Below, one piece after another: positions 39,189-48,194 of a stretch of 64,000 bases of DNA; the first letter of the stretch is position 1, and each line of letters starts with the position of its first letter. The DNA lies in the NCBI RefSeq assembly GCF_010091945.1, contig NZ_WVIE01000019.1, forward strand, positions 35,933-99,932, read 5' to 3'. This stretch comes from Myxacorys almedinensis A. GTDB taxonomy: Bacteria; Cyanobacteriota; Cyanobacteriia; Leptolyngbyales; Leptolyngbyaceae. The notes beneath the pieces are model-generated. The model did no database searches, had not been told where the DNA came from, and saw nothing but the letters and a program-made list of their open reading frames with translations. The translations under genes were made by a program, and so were the position numbers.

Positions 39189-39794
39189 CTATACCAATCC
39201 AACGAGAATTGCGATCGCACCTAGCAGCGAGTGGCTGACGATAAGGCTATATAAGTTGCGATACTTTGCGTAATGGCAGCCCCAAAGCAGACCAATAATC
39301 AATGTGAGCAGCACCGTGGGTAAGTCTTGATAGATGAGATGCACAAAACTGTAGAGCAACGCAGACAGCAAAATCTGTAACCCAACCGCCAACTTTGCTC
39401 TTGAAAAGATGCTAAATAAAAAACCGCGATACAAAAACTCCTGTATCGGAGAAGACACACCTATAAAGAAAAGGTAGAACGCCCATTTGTATGCAGAGTT
39501 GTCAAGACGCGACCCTTGGATAGCATAGTAGAAAAACATGATCAAGGCAAAAGCCAAGGTCGGTAGAGCGATCGCTTTGAGAGCACTTCCTAAGTGTTGC
39601 TGAGTCAGTCCTAATTCTATAAGAGAAAATTGATACAGTCTAGCGAACACCACAATTGCGATCGCAGCGAGGATAAGAATGTAAAATCGCCAGGAGAAAG
39701 GAACGAACCCCAACCACACCAGCAAAACAGGCAAAATGTAGCCAAAACCTACAATTAGCATGACTTTCTGCCGTTCTTTAGACACGTCTTCCAT
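39189..39794 (-). CDS. CPBP-family intramembrane metalloprotease (Abi-like)
   Basis: About 201 residues from the ATG at 39794, preceded by GAGGAG and two bases after the CHAT gene stop; the longer frame runs into the CHAT gene. Six or so helices carry the CPBP motif 1 as SSPIQEFLYRGFLFSIF (QExxxR; the usual first Glu is Gln) and motif 2 as LLYSFVHLIY. Family members cleave membrane proteins or prenylated substrates and include abortive-infection and bacteriocin-immunity proteins. The tight coupling to the CHAT protease suggests a joint role. Confidence 0.8.
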   Translation of the reverse strand: MEDVSKERQKVMLIVGFGYILPVLLVWLGFVPFSWRFYILILAAIAIVVFARLYQFSLIELGLTQQHLGSALKAIALPTLAFALIMFFYYAIQGSRLDNSAYKWAFYLFFIGVSSPIQEFLYRGFLFSIFSRAKLAVGLQILLSALLYSFVHLIYQDLPTVLLTLIIGLLWGCHYAKYRNLYSLIVSHSLLGAIAILVGLV

Positions 39795-39796
39795 CG

Positions 39797-42043
39797 TCAC
39801 TCCTCTCCAACGTGAAGATCGATCAAACGAACGAGCAGCAAAAATACACAAGCAAAGAAAATGCTGCTTGCAAACCAAGGAGTAAGTGGATCGATACTCT
39901 TCATCCCAAACAGACGATCGATAAAAGAGGTGCCAAACCAACTGCTCAAAAGCGTTAGACCTAAACTCCCCAAGAAAAAGGACAGCAAAATAGGCTGATA
40001 TTTTTTGCTGGCGCTTCTGTATATGCTGCTAACAGTTGCTACAGATAGAATAGAAATAATGGCGTAAAGCAGAACATTGAGTCCGGCTAGAGTCCCTTTA
40101 AACTCGGATGAAAATAGCAAGGTTTTGGTATGCTCTATGCTGTAGCCTTGAAACGGAACCCACAACAAAATACCCAACTCACATAAGATGAGATAGGTCA
40201 AATATCTATTCTTGTTGAAGATGGAATCTGGAACAAACAAGATCGTCGAAACCAGCGCCATAAGCTGAACACCGCAACCAATAATGATTGTAAAGCTGAG
40301 GGCGTAGCACCACCGACTGAGCGAAAAAGCTCCGGTATGTTGTCGCCAAACGTCATAGGCAGTAGCAATCCGCAAAAGCCCTTGAGATCCCGCAATATCA
40401 TTGCCTGTATAGATATGTTTTGCAACTGCTTCTAGCTCTGATTTTTTTAGCGTCAAATTCCCTTCCACATCGAACGCCTCACGAGCGTTAAAAATCTCTT
40501 GAGGAATGCCAGCGATATCAGCCTTAGCCGTTTTCCACTTAGAGTAGAGTTGTGGGAGTTGCTGTGCATCAATTGTAGTGGTCGCATCAGGCTTGAACTC
40601 CATCAACATCATGCGATCGCCGCTTAGTTCAAACAACAATGCCCCCAACGTGAGAAAACTTGTTATCAGTGTCAAGGCGATGAACGGGCGTGTTTTAACG
40701 CGAATCATGCAATGTGCCTTGTAAGCAGCAAACATCGGCATCCACAGCACTAAAGAAGGATAAACGACGAGGTGAGGATAGAGTTGGGCGTAAAGCGTCA
40801 AGGTTTCCCAACCCCCAAACTCGCTAAATATCCCGATTGGTAGACACACTAGCAGCGCGATCGCACCAATGCCCAGCCCCATCTCCCCCTGCCAAGATAG
40901 CCTTCGTTCTGAAAACAAACGATTCCACGTCAGTTCTTGAGCCAGAGGATTAGCAACAATTACAGGTAGCCAACTTTTACCCGGTTCAAAGTTCTGTTGT
41001 AGCTGCTGTCGTGCAACGTTCATCGAAGCAAATAAAGAGCAATCTTTAACAAAAGCCGCGAGAAAATGCCTTAGCAACTCTCTAGCAACAGTAGACTCAA
41101 CCATTTCCCGCATCACAATGCAGTAGGGCAGAGATAGCTCAGTTAGTTGGTTTGCCAGCCCCAAGCCATCACAAGAATTGAAGATTGCCAGTTGCAGTTT
41201 TTTCTGAATTGCACCTGCAAGCAAATCTTTCAGTTCTGTGATATTGATAATTCCTTGCGCGCCATCGGCGGGGTTAATTTGAATGCGCCCAATCCGCCCG
41301 TCGCGATCGCTGTCACTATGTCCTGCAAAAAAGAAAATGTGCCAGCCTTGACGGTCTTTCAACGTTTGTTCTAACTCTTGGCGCGTGGGTTGTCTGAGGA
41401 TGTGGGGTTCTCCGCCATACCGCCTCAGACTTGTGATAAAATCCTCTTCTTGTGCAAAGCCAAGCCTTTCGTCCCCCAATACGACCAAGATCCGGGCAGT
41501 CGCTCTCAATTGTGGGGTCTGCTTTTGCGTCAGCCGCTTAAAGTTTGTGGCACTAATAGCAACTTCTACACCTCTTGTAGTGTACCCAGCCAAGGTGTCC
41601 CACTCTTGCCAAGGAAGCCCTCGCAGTTGGCGGTCTTCTGTTTGCACAATGATCTGGACTTCATCTTGCTCGGTAATGTTCTCTCTAAAGCTCTCCAACA
41701 CTAGACTAACTCGCGGATCAGCTTGTCCATTCTCATCAATCCAGCCATTTTTGCCCAACCATTTGTTCAATTCGGCTTTCAAGGAGTTAGCAAGTTCTGT
41801 GAGATTGACAACTCCTGAAATCAGGGTATCGCGATTTTTAGAAACCTTGCGATTTCCTTGAAGACCAATGTAATATTGCCATTGCTTGAACTGATCTGCC
41901 AGGGGTTTTGGCAAGGGCGAGAGGAACGAAACAAGTTCTTCGATTTGCTTGTCTCGATCGTAAATGGCAAGGGTAACAGGCAAAACGTCAGCATGGTTGA
42001 GTTGAACTCGTCCACCAATTTTAAAGGAGATTCTAAATGCCAT
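39797..42043 (-). CDS. CHAT-domain (caspase-like) protease with C-terminal membrane domain
   Basis: 748 residues. The N-terminal ~150 residues are a soluble adaptor region. The CHAT peptidase domain (about 160-370) has the His-Cys dyad: His242 in WHIFFFAGHSDSD and Cys291 in LQLAIFNSCDG. RELLRHFLAAF and SWLPVIVANPLA follow, both typical of CHAT. Residues 388-748 carry about eight transmembrane helices, split by a soluble loop at roughly 475-575. The fold is that of separase/caspases. It is likely a membrane-tethered protease triggered by a signal. Preceded by a good AAGGAG and coupled to the DUF1822 and CPBP genes. Confidence 0.88.
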   Translation of the reverse strand: MAFRISFKIGGRVQLNHADVLPVTLAIYDRDKQIEELVSFLSPLPKPLADQFKQWQYYIGLQGNRKVSKNRDTLISGVVNLTELANSLKAELNKWLGKNGWIDENGQADPRVSLVLESFRENITEQDEVQIIVQTEDRQLRGLPWQEWDTLAGYTTRGVEVAISATNFKRLTQKQTPQLRATARILVVLGDERLGFAQEEDFITSLRRYGGEPHILRQPTRQELEQTLKDRQGWHIFFFAGHSDSDRDGRIGRIQINPADGAQGIINITELKDLLAGAIQKKLQLAIFNSCDGLGLANQLTELSLPYCIVMREMVESTVARELLRHFLAAFVKDCSLFASMNVARQQLQQNFEPGKSWLPVIVANPLAQELTWNRLFSERRLSWQGEMGLGIGAIALLVCLPIGIFSEFGGWETLTLYAQLYPHLVVYPSLVLWMPMFAAYKAHCMIRVKTRPFIALTLITSFLTLGALLFELSGDRMMLMEFKPDATTTIDAQQLPQLYSKWKTAKADIAGIPQEIFNAREAFDVEGNLTLKKSELEAVAKHIYTGNDIAGSQGLLRIATAYDVWRQHTGAFSLSRWCYALSFTIIIGCGVQLMALVSTILFVPDSIFNKNRYLTYLILCELGILLWVPFQGYSIEHTKTLLFSSEFKGTLAGLNVLLYAIISILSVATVSSIYRSASKKYQPILLSFFLGSLGLTLLSSWFGTSFIDRLFGMKSIDPLTPWFASSIFFACVFLLLVRLIDLHVGEE

Positions 42044-42055
42044 TGCTGCTCCTTT

Positions 42056-42991
42056 TCAGGCGATAAAATATTCTCTACTAACGCTTTCTCCCAACCGCAA
42101 CTCTACCCAAAACTCTTCACCTAAAGCCAATTCTAGTGGAATGGAAATTAGGTCAGCCGCCTCATTTGCTGTTTCAGTATAAATGTTAGATTCGTCTGGT
42201 ACACTGACCTGCATTCCTTTAGGCAAAGAAGCATTCTCGCCCTGGACAACTACTCTAACTAACATCAATTCATCCTGGTTCGGGGAAACAGTTTGGGAAA
42301 CAGAAAGTTGCATTTCAAATACTTGCCCTGCCAATTGGATCTTTTTCTTGCAAGTAGAAGTGCTGAGATCGCGCATTGAGAGTTGCCAGTCTGTGGCATA
42401 GACGTTGTTTAGCCAGTTTCTTAGGTAAGTAATTTGTTTTTCTGAAAATTCTCGCGTGAGGTCGTTTGTCTGGGCTGTTTTAGCTAGGGAAGAGGCTTCT
42501 TGTTGTGCCAACTCATCGATTAAATCATCTATAGACTGTAGATCTGCGATCGCGGCTTCTGTCTCCGCAGTTTCGGCATCAATAGCAGGCAGAAAGCCAA
42601 CCAGCGTCGCTGAGGTTTCAGAACTGGCGATCGCTACAAATAAATAGCCGATGCGATCGCTCCAATGTTCCGTTGGTAAAGTCACACTCTGCTGCCCTGG
42701 TGCAATCACCCAACATTCCAAACTGCCCAGCCCAGGCAATTCTAACTCGTTCGCTTCGCTCCAAAGACGGTGGAGAGCGTTCCATCTCTCTGGTTTCGTT
42801 AAATTGGTTTTGAAACCGAGCAGCCGAAAATAGGCATCGGCAACAAGTACAGCTAAGGTATTGAAATAGATTCTGGTTTGAACCTCTGGAACAAAGTACT
42901 GCGACGCATAGGCTCTAGCTTGGTGGCGAAACGATGCAGTAATGGGAAATGGAATTGCCAGTTCCCATAAGACGTTTGGCTTATCGGTCAT
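42056..42991 (-). CDS. DUF1822 family protein
   Basis: About 311 residues from the ATG at 42991, which overlaps the sigma-like gene by 11 bases and has GGAG-type Shine-Dalgarno bases. The N-terminus (LWELAIPFPITASFRHQARAYASQYF) and the region AVLVADAYFRLLGFKTNL match DUF1822. The middle has an acidic helix-rich segment, and the C-terminus (PKGMQVSVPDESNIYTE) is a beta domain. Members sit between a sigma-like and a CHAT gene in many cyanobacteria. A sensor or adaptor role is likely but unproven. Confidence 0.8.
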   Translation of the reverse strand: MTDKPNVLWELAIPFPITASFRHQARAYASQYFVPEVQTRIYFNTLAVLVADAYFRLLGFKTNLTKPERWNALHRLWSEANELELPGLGSLECWVIAPGQQSVTLPTEHWSDRIGYLFVAIASSETSATLVGFLPAIDAETAETEAAIADLQSIDDLIDELAQQEASSLAKTAQTNDLTREFSEKQITYLRNWLNNVYATDWQLSMRDLSTSTCKKKIQLAGQVFEMQLSVSQTVSPNQDELMLVRVVVQGENASLPKGMQVSVPDESNIYTETANEAADLISIPLELALGEEFWVELRLGESVSREYFIA

Positions 42992-43637
42992 AGCTCTCTT
43001 CTCCAAACAGCCTTTGATTTTGGGTCAACCATTCTTGGAGCAAGGGTTGGCATTTTCTTGACCAATGAGACGAAATTGCACCGCGTGTTGAGCCAACTTC
43101 CGCAGCAATTTCCTGCCATTCTTTGCCCACGACAAGCCTCAAGTAAGCCAGCGATTGACAGTTGGCTTCTGGATTATTTTCAATGTGGCAAGCCTTGAGA
43201 CGATGATCAGGATCGTCTTTGATCCATTGGACGAATGATTTCCAAGTGTCAAGCAATAAGTTTGCATCGATCGGAGAAGCAACTTGATCTAAAGGATCGA
43301 GTTCAACCTCATGACCTTGCCAAGCAGACTGTTTGCGATCGCGATGGCGTTGAGCCGCCCGAAGCTCATCTCTGTGCTGATTGCGAAGACAAGTGTTAAA
43401 CCAAGCCAAGAATGAACCTCGACTTGGATCATATTTGTCGCAAAGGGTTTCGGTTAAATTGAACATGGTTTTGTAGAGCGCGTCTTCGTAAAGATCATCT
43501 CTCTTCGTCTCAAGGCGTCCCGATTTTAGAAGAACGCGAAGCAGCAGGTTGATGGCTTTACGACGCTGGGGGGTGGCTGGTAAGTGGCTGCACGCCTCTT
43601 GGATGAGGGATTGCAGGTAGAGGGTTAGCTCGTCCAT
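42981..43637 (-). CDS. Sigma-70-like factor (ECF-type) of the CHAT operon
   Basis: 218 residues. The region-2-like part is KYDPSRGSFLAWFNTCLRNQHRDELRAAQRHRDRK, close to the core-binding helix of sigma-70 factors. The C-terminal LAYLRLVVGKEWQEIAAEVGSTRGAISSHWSRKCQPLLQEW is a region-4 helix-turn-helix. It differs from standard ECF factors in a long N-terminal helical segment. It is the first gene of the operon and may activate its own operon or serve as a regulator linked to CHAT activity. Confidence 0.75.
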   Translation of the reverse strand: MDELTLYLQSLIQEACSHLPATPQRRKAINLLLRVLLKSGRLETKRDDLYEDALYKTMFNLTETLCDKYDPSRGSFLAWFNTCLRNQHRDELRAAQRHRDRKQSAWQGHEVELDPLDQVASPIDANLLLDTWKSFVQWIKDDPDHRLKACHIENNPEANCQSLAYLRLVVGKEWQEIAAEVGSTRGAISSHWSRKCQPLLQEWLTQNQRLFGEESYDR

Positions 43638-43993
43638 CAGCTTAAGACACGATTTTAGCTGTGTCGCTCAGCAGACAATCGATTCCCCTACTATCTGTTA
43701 CGAAAAATAAGGGTGTTGTTCTGCAAAAAGATTGATTAAATCGCAAAATTTTTCTCAAGGGTTTTTCTTCCTCAGAATTTACACGTAATATTATAGTTAT
43801 AAAATTTACTTTGGAAATATGCCGTTTTAAGTTGCCAGCGCGATCGCGCCATGGGTTTTTGCATCGGGTGAATTGATGTGCGATCGCGCCCCAGGTTTTA
43901 ACACCAGCCAAAGGTTTCAAGCCGCGTCGCGCTCAAGCAGCAAGCAGGTTGGTTCAACGCCACGTCCAAAACCACCCCGAAACCAACCTGTCG
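43638..43993. other. Gap upstream of the CHAT operon
   Basis: 356 bases, AT-rich near 43,680-43,810, then HIP1-containing. A 92-codon minus frame (43642-43920) was not accepted. The operon promoter should lie here. It ends at a MITE-like repeat. Confidence 0.4.
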
Positions 43994-44132
43994 TACCAAA
44001 TTAATCTGTAAATGCTACAGATGTGCGACCCTCCTTAGTGAAGAGGGGAGCCGGAAAGTCCCTTCTCACCCAGGGGGAATGCCGTAGGCAGGGGGGTCGA
44101 GGATCTGTGGCAGTGAAACATCAATTGGGTAT
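43994..44132 (+). mobile_element. MITE-like repeat, copy A
   Basis: 139 bases. The left end TACCAAATTAAT and right end ATCAATTGGGTA are imperfect inverted repeats, and a TA dinucleotide borders each end, as in IS630/Tc1-mariner-derived MITEs. The interior shares long stretches with copy B at 50,272-50,420 in inverted orientation (e.g. GAGCCGGAAAGTCC and GGGGGGTCGAG). Non-autonomous: it carries no gene. It sits between the CHAT operon promoter and the splB-like gene. Confidence 0.75.
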
Positions 44133-44168
44133 AGCTTGAAGAAATGACGGTACTAGCAAATCCTGTTG

Positions 44169-45239
44169 TTACGTCCAGTACAAGATTTTGGCGCGGGGAA
44201 ATCGGCGAGCAATCTCGCGCTCAAAAAACTGGCGCAACTCGCGCATCGTCTTGGCGTCGTACACATACTTCAGACCGCCAAATTTGTTGCGTTTCACCAC
44301 CCGCGACGACTCATCCAAATCTAACTTCGTATTTGGATACCAACTCAGCAACACATCTTTTGACCCTGGCGTAAAGCGATGGGTGATCAGTTCTACCGTG
44401 AGATCGCAATCAAAATCCAACGTTTCAGACATATCATCGAGCAACTGGGTGTACTGCTCTTGCCAATCCGGAATCGGCATAATCGGCGCAATTACAACCC
44501 CGATTGGGTAGCCTCCTTCTAACCCTAAGCGGCGTAAGCCATGGAGCCGAGCCGCGACAGATGCCGTGCCGCCTTCTAAGCGATCGCTGATTGATGCCGC
44601 ATTAACGCTAGAGCGACAGCGCGTATGCCCACCATGGGGCAAATCTAATAGGCTCTCTACGTTGTCAAATTTTGATACCCATCGTAGGTACCCATCCTTG
44701 CGAGTGCCAAAGTAACGGATAGCCTCGGCTAAGCTACCTGTTAAATGCTCAATGCCAAGCGGATCGGTATAGCAACTCACCTCATAGCTCGTCTGGCTGC
44801 CGGAGCGATCGTAGGCGGCTAAGTTGCCCAAAATCTGCGGCAGATTTGCATACACCCGGATCACGGGCGGTCCTTGCAAACTCCCTGCAAGATAGCAATA
44901 TTGACAGTGGGCAGGGCAGCCTTCTGCAATGTGAAACTGCCAGTCGGCAGAGGGAGGAATCGGACTTAGTTTTAACTGTCCTGCGGGGGCATTGACAACG
45001 GCTAGCGTCCGTTTTGCAGTGGCGTAGGTGTCTCGCTCTGTCTCCCCACGTAAGCCGGTTAATCGATTCTGCTTTAGCTCATCTATGGGCAAACCCAAGG
45101 CTTGCACCCGCTCAAGAATTTGCTGCCCCCAAGGCTGATCTAGAGCAGCAGGGGTAAACATCACCCGCTCTGGCATCCATAGCCGCGCCTTGCGAATCTC
45201 GCTTTTAGCCCCAACAGATGCCATCGTAGAACTCGTCAT
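44169..45239 (-). CDS. splB: Spore photoproduct lyase-like radical SAM protein
   Basis: 356 residues. The radical-SAM cluster is Cys108-x3-Cys112-x2-Cys115 in EGCPAHCQYCYLAG. The SPL-specific region SYEVSCYTDPLGIEHLTGSL carries Cys156, which lines up with the catalytic cysteine (Cys141) of Bacillus SplB. GLKYVYDAKTMRELRQFF at the C-terminus is also typical. In Bacillus it reverses the thymine dimer spore photoproduct by adenosyl radical chemistry. Cyanobacteria make no endospores, so the job may be a UV- or desiccation-related lesion. The gene ends close to MITE copy A. Confidence 0.88.
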   Translation of the reverse strand: MTSSTMASVGAKSEIRKARLWMPERVMFTPAALDQPWGQQILERVQALGLPIDELKQNRLTGLRGETERDTYATAKRTLAVVNAPAGQLKLSPIPPSADWQFHIAEGCPAHCQYCYLAGSLQGPPVIRVYANLPQILGNLAAYDRSGSQTSYEVSCYTDPLGIEHLTGSLAEAIRYFGTRKDGYLRWVSKFDNVESLLDLPHGGHTRCRSSVNAASISDRLEGGTASVAARLHGLRRLGLEGGYPIGVVIAPIMPIPDWQEQYTQLLDDMSETLDFDCDLTVELITHRFTPGSKDVLLSWYPNTKLDLDESSRVVKRNKFGGLKYVYDAKTMRELRQFFEREIARRFPRAKILYWT

Positions 45240-45633
45240 TCGATATCTCTTGTTTCGACACTTTAATTATGACAACGATTTTGACTGCTGTGGTCTATAC
45301 TCAGAGAGGCTTTTACGCTAAATCGGGTAGAGATATCCACCGTTGTTTAGGTTTTGTTTTGTTGAATGAATTGTGAGTAATTTTATAATTTTTTACAAGT
45401 AGTTTTTGTTAACCAAAGCGTTAATCAACCCATTAGAGAAATGATTGCTAGATCTGTTTCCTTGCGCGAGGAAGGAGATTTTTCGGTGCGATGAAGCAGC
45501 CTATTTATCAGTTATTCGTAAAATAAAATTTAGTTCTGCAATTTCTGCTGAAACAGAGTTACTGAAATTTTGTGCAGTGTTGTAGAGGGTAGTCAGGCGT
45601 TCCTTATCTCTCCCCATCTCTTAAACTAGAGAG
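45240..45633. other. 394-base gap between splB-like gene and mutL
   Basis: Divergent promoter region, AT-rich (45,380-45,560). No coding frame, strong hairpin or known RNA motif was seen. Confidence 0.4.
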
Positions 45634-47295
45634 ATGGAGTTTATGATTGAGCCACTTCCGATTGATGTTGTGCATCTCATGGCTGCCGGAGAGGTGATCG
45701 ATTCGCTTTCGGCAGTCGTCCGCGAGTTGGTCGAAAATGCGTTGGATGCCGGTGCAACCAGAATTGTAATTTCGCTGTGGGCTGACCAGTGGCGAGTGCG
45801 CGTCTCCGACAACGGAGCAGGTATGACGTTAGAGAATTTGCGGCAGGCAGCACGACCCCACACCACCAGCAAAATCCGCGATCGCGCCGATTTGCAAAAT
45901 ATCCGAAGCCTTGGGTTTCGAGGAGAGGCGCTCTACAGCCTGGCACAACTGTCTCAGCTTGAAATTTTGAGCCGTCCGAGTTCTGAAATGCAGGGTTGGC
46001 GAGTGGCATACGATGCCCAGGGCGAAGCAGCAGAAATTGAAACGGTTGCGATCGCACCGGGCACGATCATTACAGTTGATCAATTATTTGAAACCTGGGC
46101 GACTCGTCGCGATGCTTTACCCTCGGCGGCACAGCAGTTAAAAGCAGTGCAAACAGTGATTTATCGTTTAGCGCTGTGCCATCCCCAGGTCACATGGCAA
46201 GTGCAGCAGGGAGAGCGTGATTGGATTAGTCTTTGGGCAAGCCGCACAGCAAAGCAGAGACTGCCGCAACTGGTGCGGGGAGTGCAGGAAGCAGAACTAC
46301 ACGAAATTAGCATCGCGTCCGGCAACGCTGTAGAGTCTTCCCTCTATCTGCTGTTGGGATTGCCCGATCGCTGCCATCGCCGTCGTCCCGATTGGGTAAA
46401 CGTTGCGATTAACGGGCGGCTCGTCCATCTACCAGAACTCGAACAAACCTTACTAGCAGGATTTCGGCAAACCTTGCCGCGCGATCGCTATCCCGTTTGT
46501 TTTTTGCATCTCCATCTACTGCCACAGCAGATCGACTGGAATCGCCACCCTGCTAAAACTGAAGTCTATCTGCACAATCTAGACTATTGGCAACAGCACG
46601 TTAGTCAAGCGATCGAGCAAGCCTTGCGCCTTAACCCCGCCTCGATCCCCGAACCTCTGTCTTCTCGACGAGTCGGAACGGTGATCAAAGCCGCCGAATC
46701 GGGTGCAGACTATCGGGTGCATCGCACAATCGCGCCTGGCGAGCCGTTGCCTTCGGTGCTCCGTGCGATCGCGCAGGTTCACAACCGCTATATTTTGGCA
46801 GAGCACCCGTCTGGCATGTGGCTCGTTGAGCAACACATCGCCCATGAGCGAGTTTTGTATGAGCAGATCTGCGATCGCTGGCAACTCTTGCCTCTAGAAC
46901 CTGCGATCATTCTCAACCACCTTTCTCAAGCTCAAGTCGAGCAATTGCAGCATCTCGGACTCGTCGTCGAACTTTTTGGCGATCAGATCTGGGCAGTGCG
47001 CTCTATTCCCGCGCTTTTAGCCCAGCGAGAAGACCGCGTAGATGCCTTGCTCGAACTGAGTTTAGGCGGCGATTTGCAAACAGCACAAGTCGCGACTGCC
47101 TGCCGAAGTGCAATTCGGAATGGCACGCCGCTGACCCTAACAGAAATGCAGACGCTGCTCGATCAGTGGCAACAGACTCGCAATCCTCGCACCTGTCCTC
47201 ACGGGCGTCCGATCTACCTAGCCTTAGAAGAGTCGGCTCTGGCTCGTTTCTTTCGTCGCCATTGGGTCATTGGCAAAAGCCACGGGCTGGAATAG
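45634..47295 (+). CDS. mutL: DNA mismatch repair protein MutL
   Basis: 553 residues; the ATG at 45643 is an alternative start three codons in. The GHKL ATPase is complete: VRELVENALDAGATRI, SDNGAGMT, RSLGFRGEALYSL. The C-terminal endonuclease domain has the motifs QHIAHERVLYEQ, ATACRSAIRNG and CPHGRPIYL, with FFRRHW at the end. The usual DQHAxxE reads EQHIAHE, so Asp becomes Glu and Ala becomes Ile. It links MutS mismatch recognition to strand incision. No partner mutS in the window. Confidence 0.94.
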   Translation: MEFMIEPLPIDVVHLMAAGEVIDSLSAVVRELVENALDAGATRIVISLWADQWRVRVSDNGAGMTLENLRQAARPHTTSKIRDRADLQNIRSLGFRGEALYSLAQLSQLEILSRPSSEMQGWRVAYDAQGEAAEIETVAIAPGTIITVDQLFETWATRRDALPSAAQQLKAVQTVIYRLALCHPQVTWQVQQGERDWISLWASRTAKQRLPQLVRGVQEAELHEISIASGNAVESSLYLLLGLPDRCHRRRPDWVNVAINGRLVHLPELEQTLLAGFRQTLPRDRYPVCFLHLHLLPQQIDWNRHPAKTEVYLHNLDYWQQHVSQAIEQALRLNPASIPEPLSSRRVGTVIKAAESGADYRVHRTIAPGEPLPSVLRAIAQVHNRYILAEHPSGMWLVEQHIAHERVLYEQICDRWQLLPLEPAIILNHLSQAQVEQLQHLGLVVELFGDQIWAVRSIPALLAQREDRVDALLELSLGGDLQTAQVATACRSAIRNGTPLTLTEMQTLLDQWQQTRNPRTCPHGRPIYLALEESALARFFRRHWVIGKSHGLE

Positions 47296-47459
47296 GGTGT
47301 GCTTTTGGGCGTTGCCAAATTCAACATTCCGACCCCTTGCCGTTTGATTGCTATCAGCTTACAAATCACGAATTACGAATCGACTTGCCTTATAATCTCA
47401 GCAGGATATTTACACGGGTATGTAGCCTTACCCTTCTATTCCGTGAGGAGTTTAATAAC

Positions 47460-48083
47460 ATGATGAAAGCAAAGGCTTGGCATCGGTTGGTCAGTGCTTT
47501 GGTAGTGGTGGCATGTTCTACGGTTGGGGGCGCTGCCACAGCAGAAACGCAATCTGTGCCAACAGTTCAGCGTGCTGCCTCTGATACGTGGGTTGCTCAG
47601 GGGTCGTTGGTGGGTCAATCTCGCTGCGCCAAACAACCTACCGCTATTTTCTCCGATCGTTCAGCCACTAGCATTGTCGTTAGAGCTTTGGCGACCAACC
47701 AGGCTGTAACGCTTTCCGAGAATGCAGCGCAAGGCGGCTTTATCGGGGTTAGCGCGCCGTCTCCTGGATTTGTGCAGCCTGTTAATTTGAAGGTTTGCCC
47801 AACATCGCCGGGTGACGGAAATTCGGGTGGAACTCCTGCCCCTTCGCTGTGTCGTGCAGTTCGGGCGCAGGCAGGTCTGATTGTACGCCGTGGGCCCAGC
47901 ACTAATAACCCCGTTGTGGGCGGTGTAGCGTTTAACTCACAAGTATTTGTGACGCGAAATCCTCCCGCTTCTCAGGTGGGACCGGACGGTCGGATATGGG
48001 TCGAAATCAATCGACCGATCGCGGGATGGGTCTCCAATGGGTTTAGAAATATCCCTGGATCAAACTTGGTTTACTGTCAATAA
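47460..48083 (+). CDS. Secreted SH3-domain protein
   Basis: About 207 residues from the ATG at 47460, which has a strong GAGGAG seven to twelve bases upstream; the frame runs further up into mutL and is not used. A signal peptide ends near TVGGAATAE. Two bacterial SH3-like beta segments are seen: around ATSIVVRALATNQAVTL and around VRAQAGLIVRRGPSTNNPVVGG with the conserved GW of PIAGWVSNG. Cell-wall binding in the envelope is the likely role. Ends at a strong terminator. Confidence 0.8.
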   Translation: MMKAKAWHRLVSALVVVACSTVGGAATAETQSVPTVQRAASDTWVAQGSLVGQSRCAKQPTAIFSDRSATSIVVRALATNQAVTLSENAAQGGFIGVSAPSPGFVQPVNLKVCPTSPGDGNSGGTPAPSLCRAVRAQAGLIVRRGPSTNNPVVGGVAFNSQVFVTRNPPASQVGPDGRIWVEINRPIAGWVSNGFRNIPGSNLVYCQ

Positions 48084-48104
48084 AGCTTGATTCAGCCAAT
48101 CCCC

Positions 48105-48151
48105 AAAACGACCTGTAGAGAGCTTTTGTAACGTTCTACAGGTCGTTTTTT
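48105..48151 (+). terminator. Strong rho-independent terminator
   Basis: AAAACGACCTGTAGA (48105-48119) pairs perfectly with TCTACAGGTCGTTTT (48135-48149), giving a 15-bp stem, loop of 15, followed by T residues on the plus strand. It ends the SH3 gene and, because of the A-run on the left, could also act in reverse for the next gene. Confidence 0.9.
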
Positions 48152-48194
48152 ACTCTTTCAATCCATATTCTCTTTCAATCCATATTAAAGTCGC

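Noticed and set aside
41385..41861. 158-codon plus frame inside the CHAT gene
   Set aside because: Antisense shadow of a well-supported coding region.
43642..43920. 92-codon minus frame upstream of the sigma-like gene
   Set aside because: No domain, AT-rich, and it occupies the expected promoter region.
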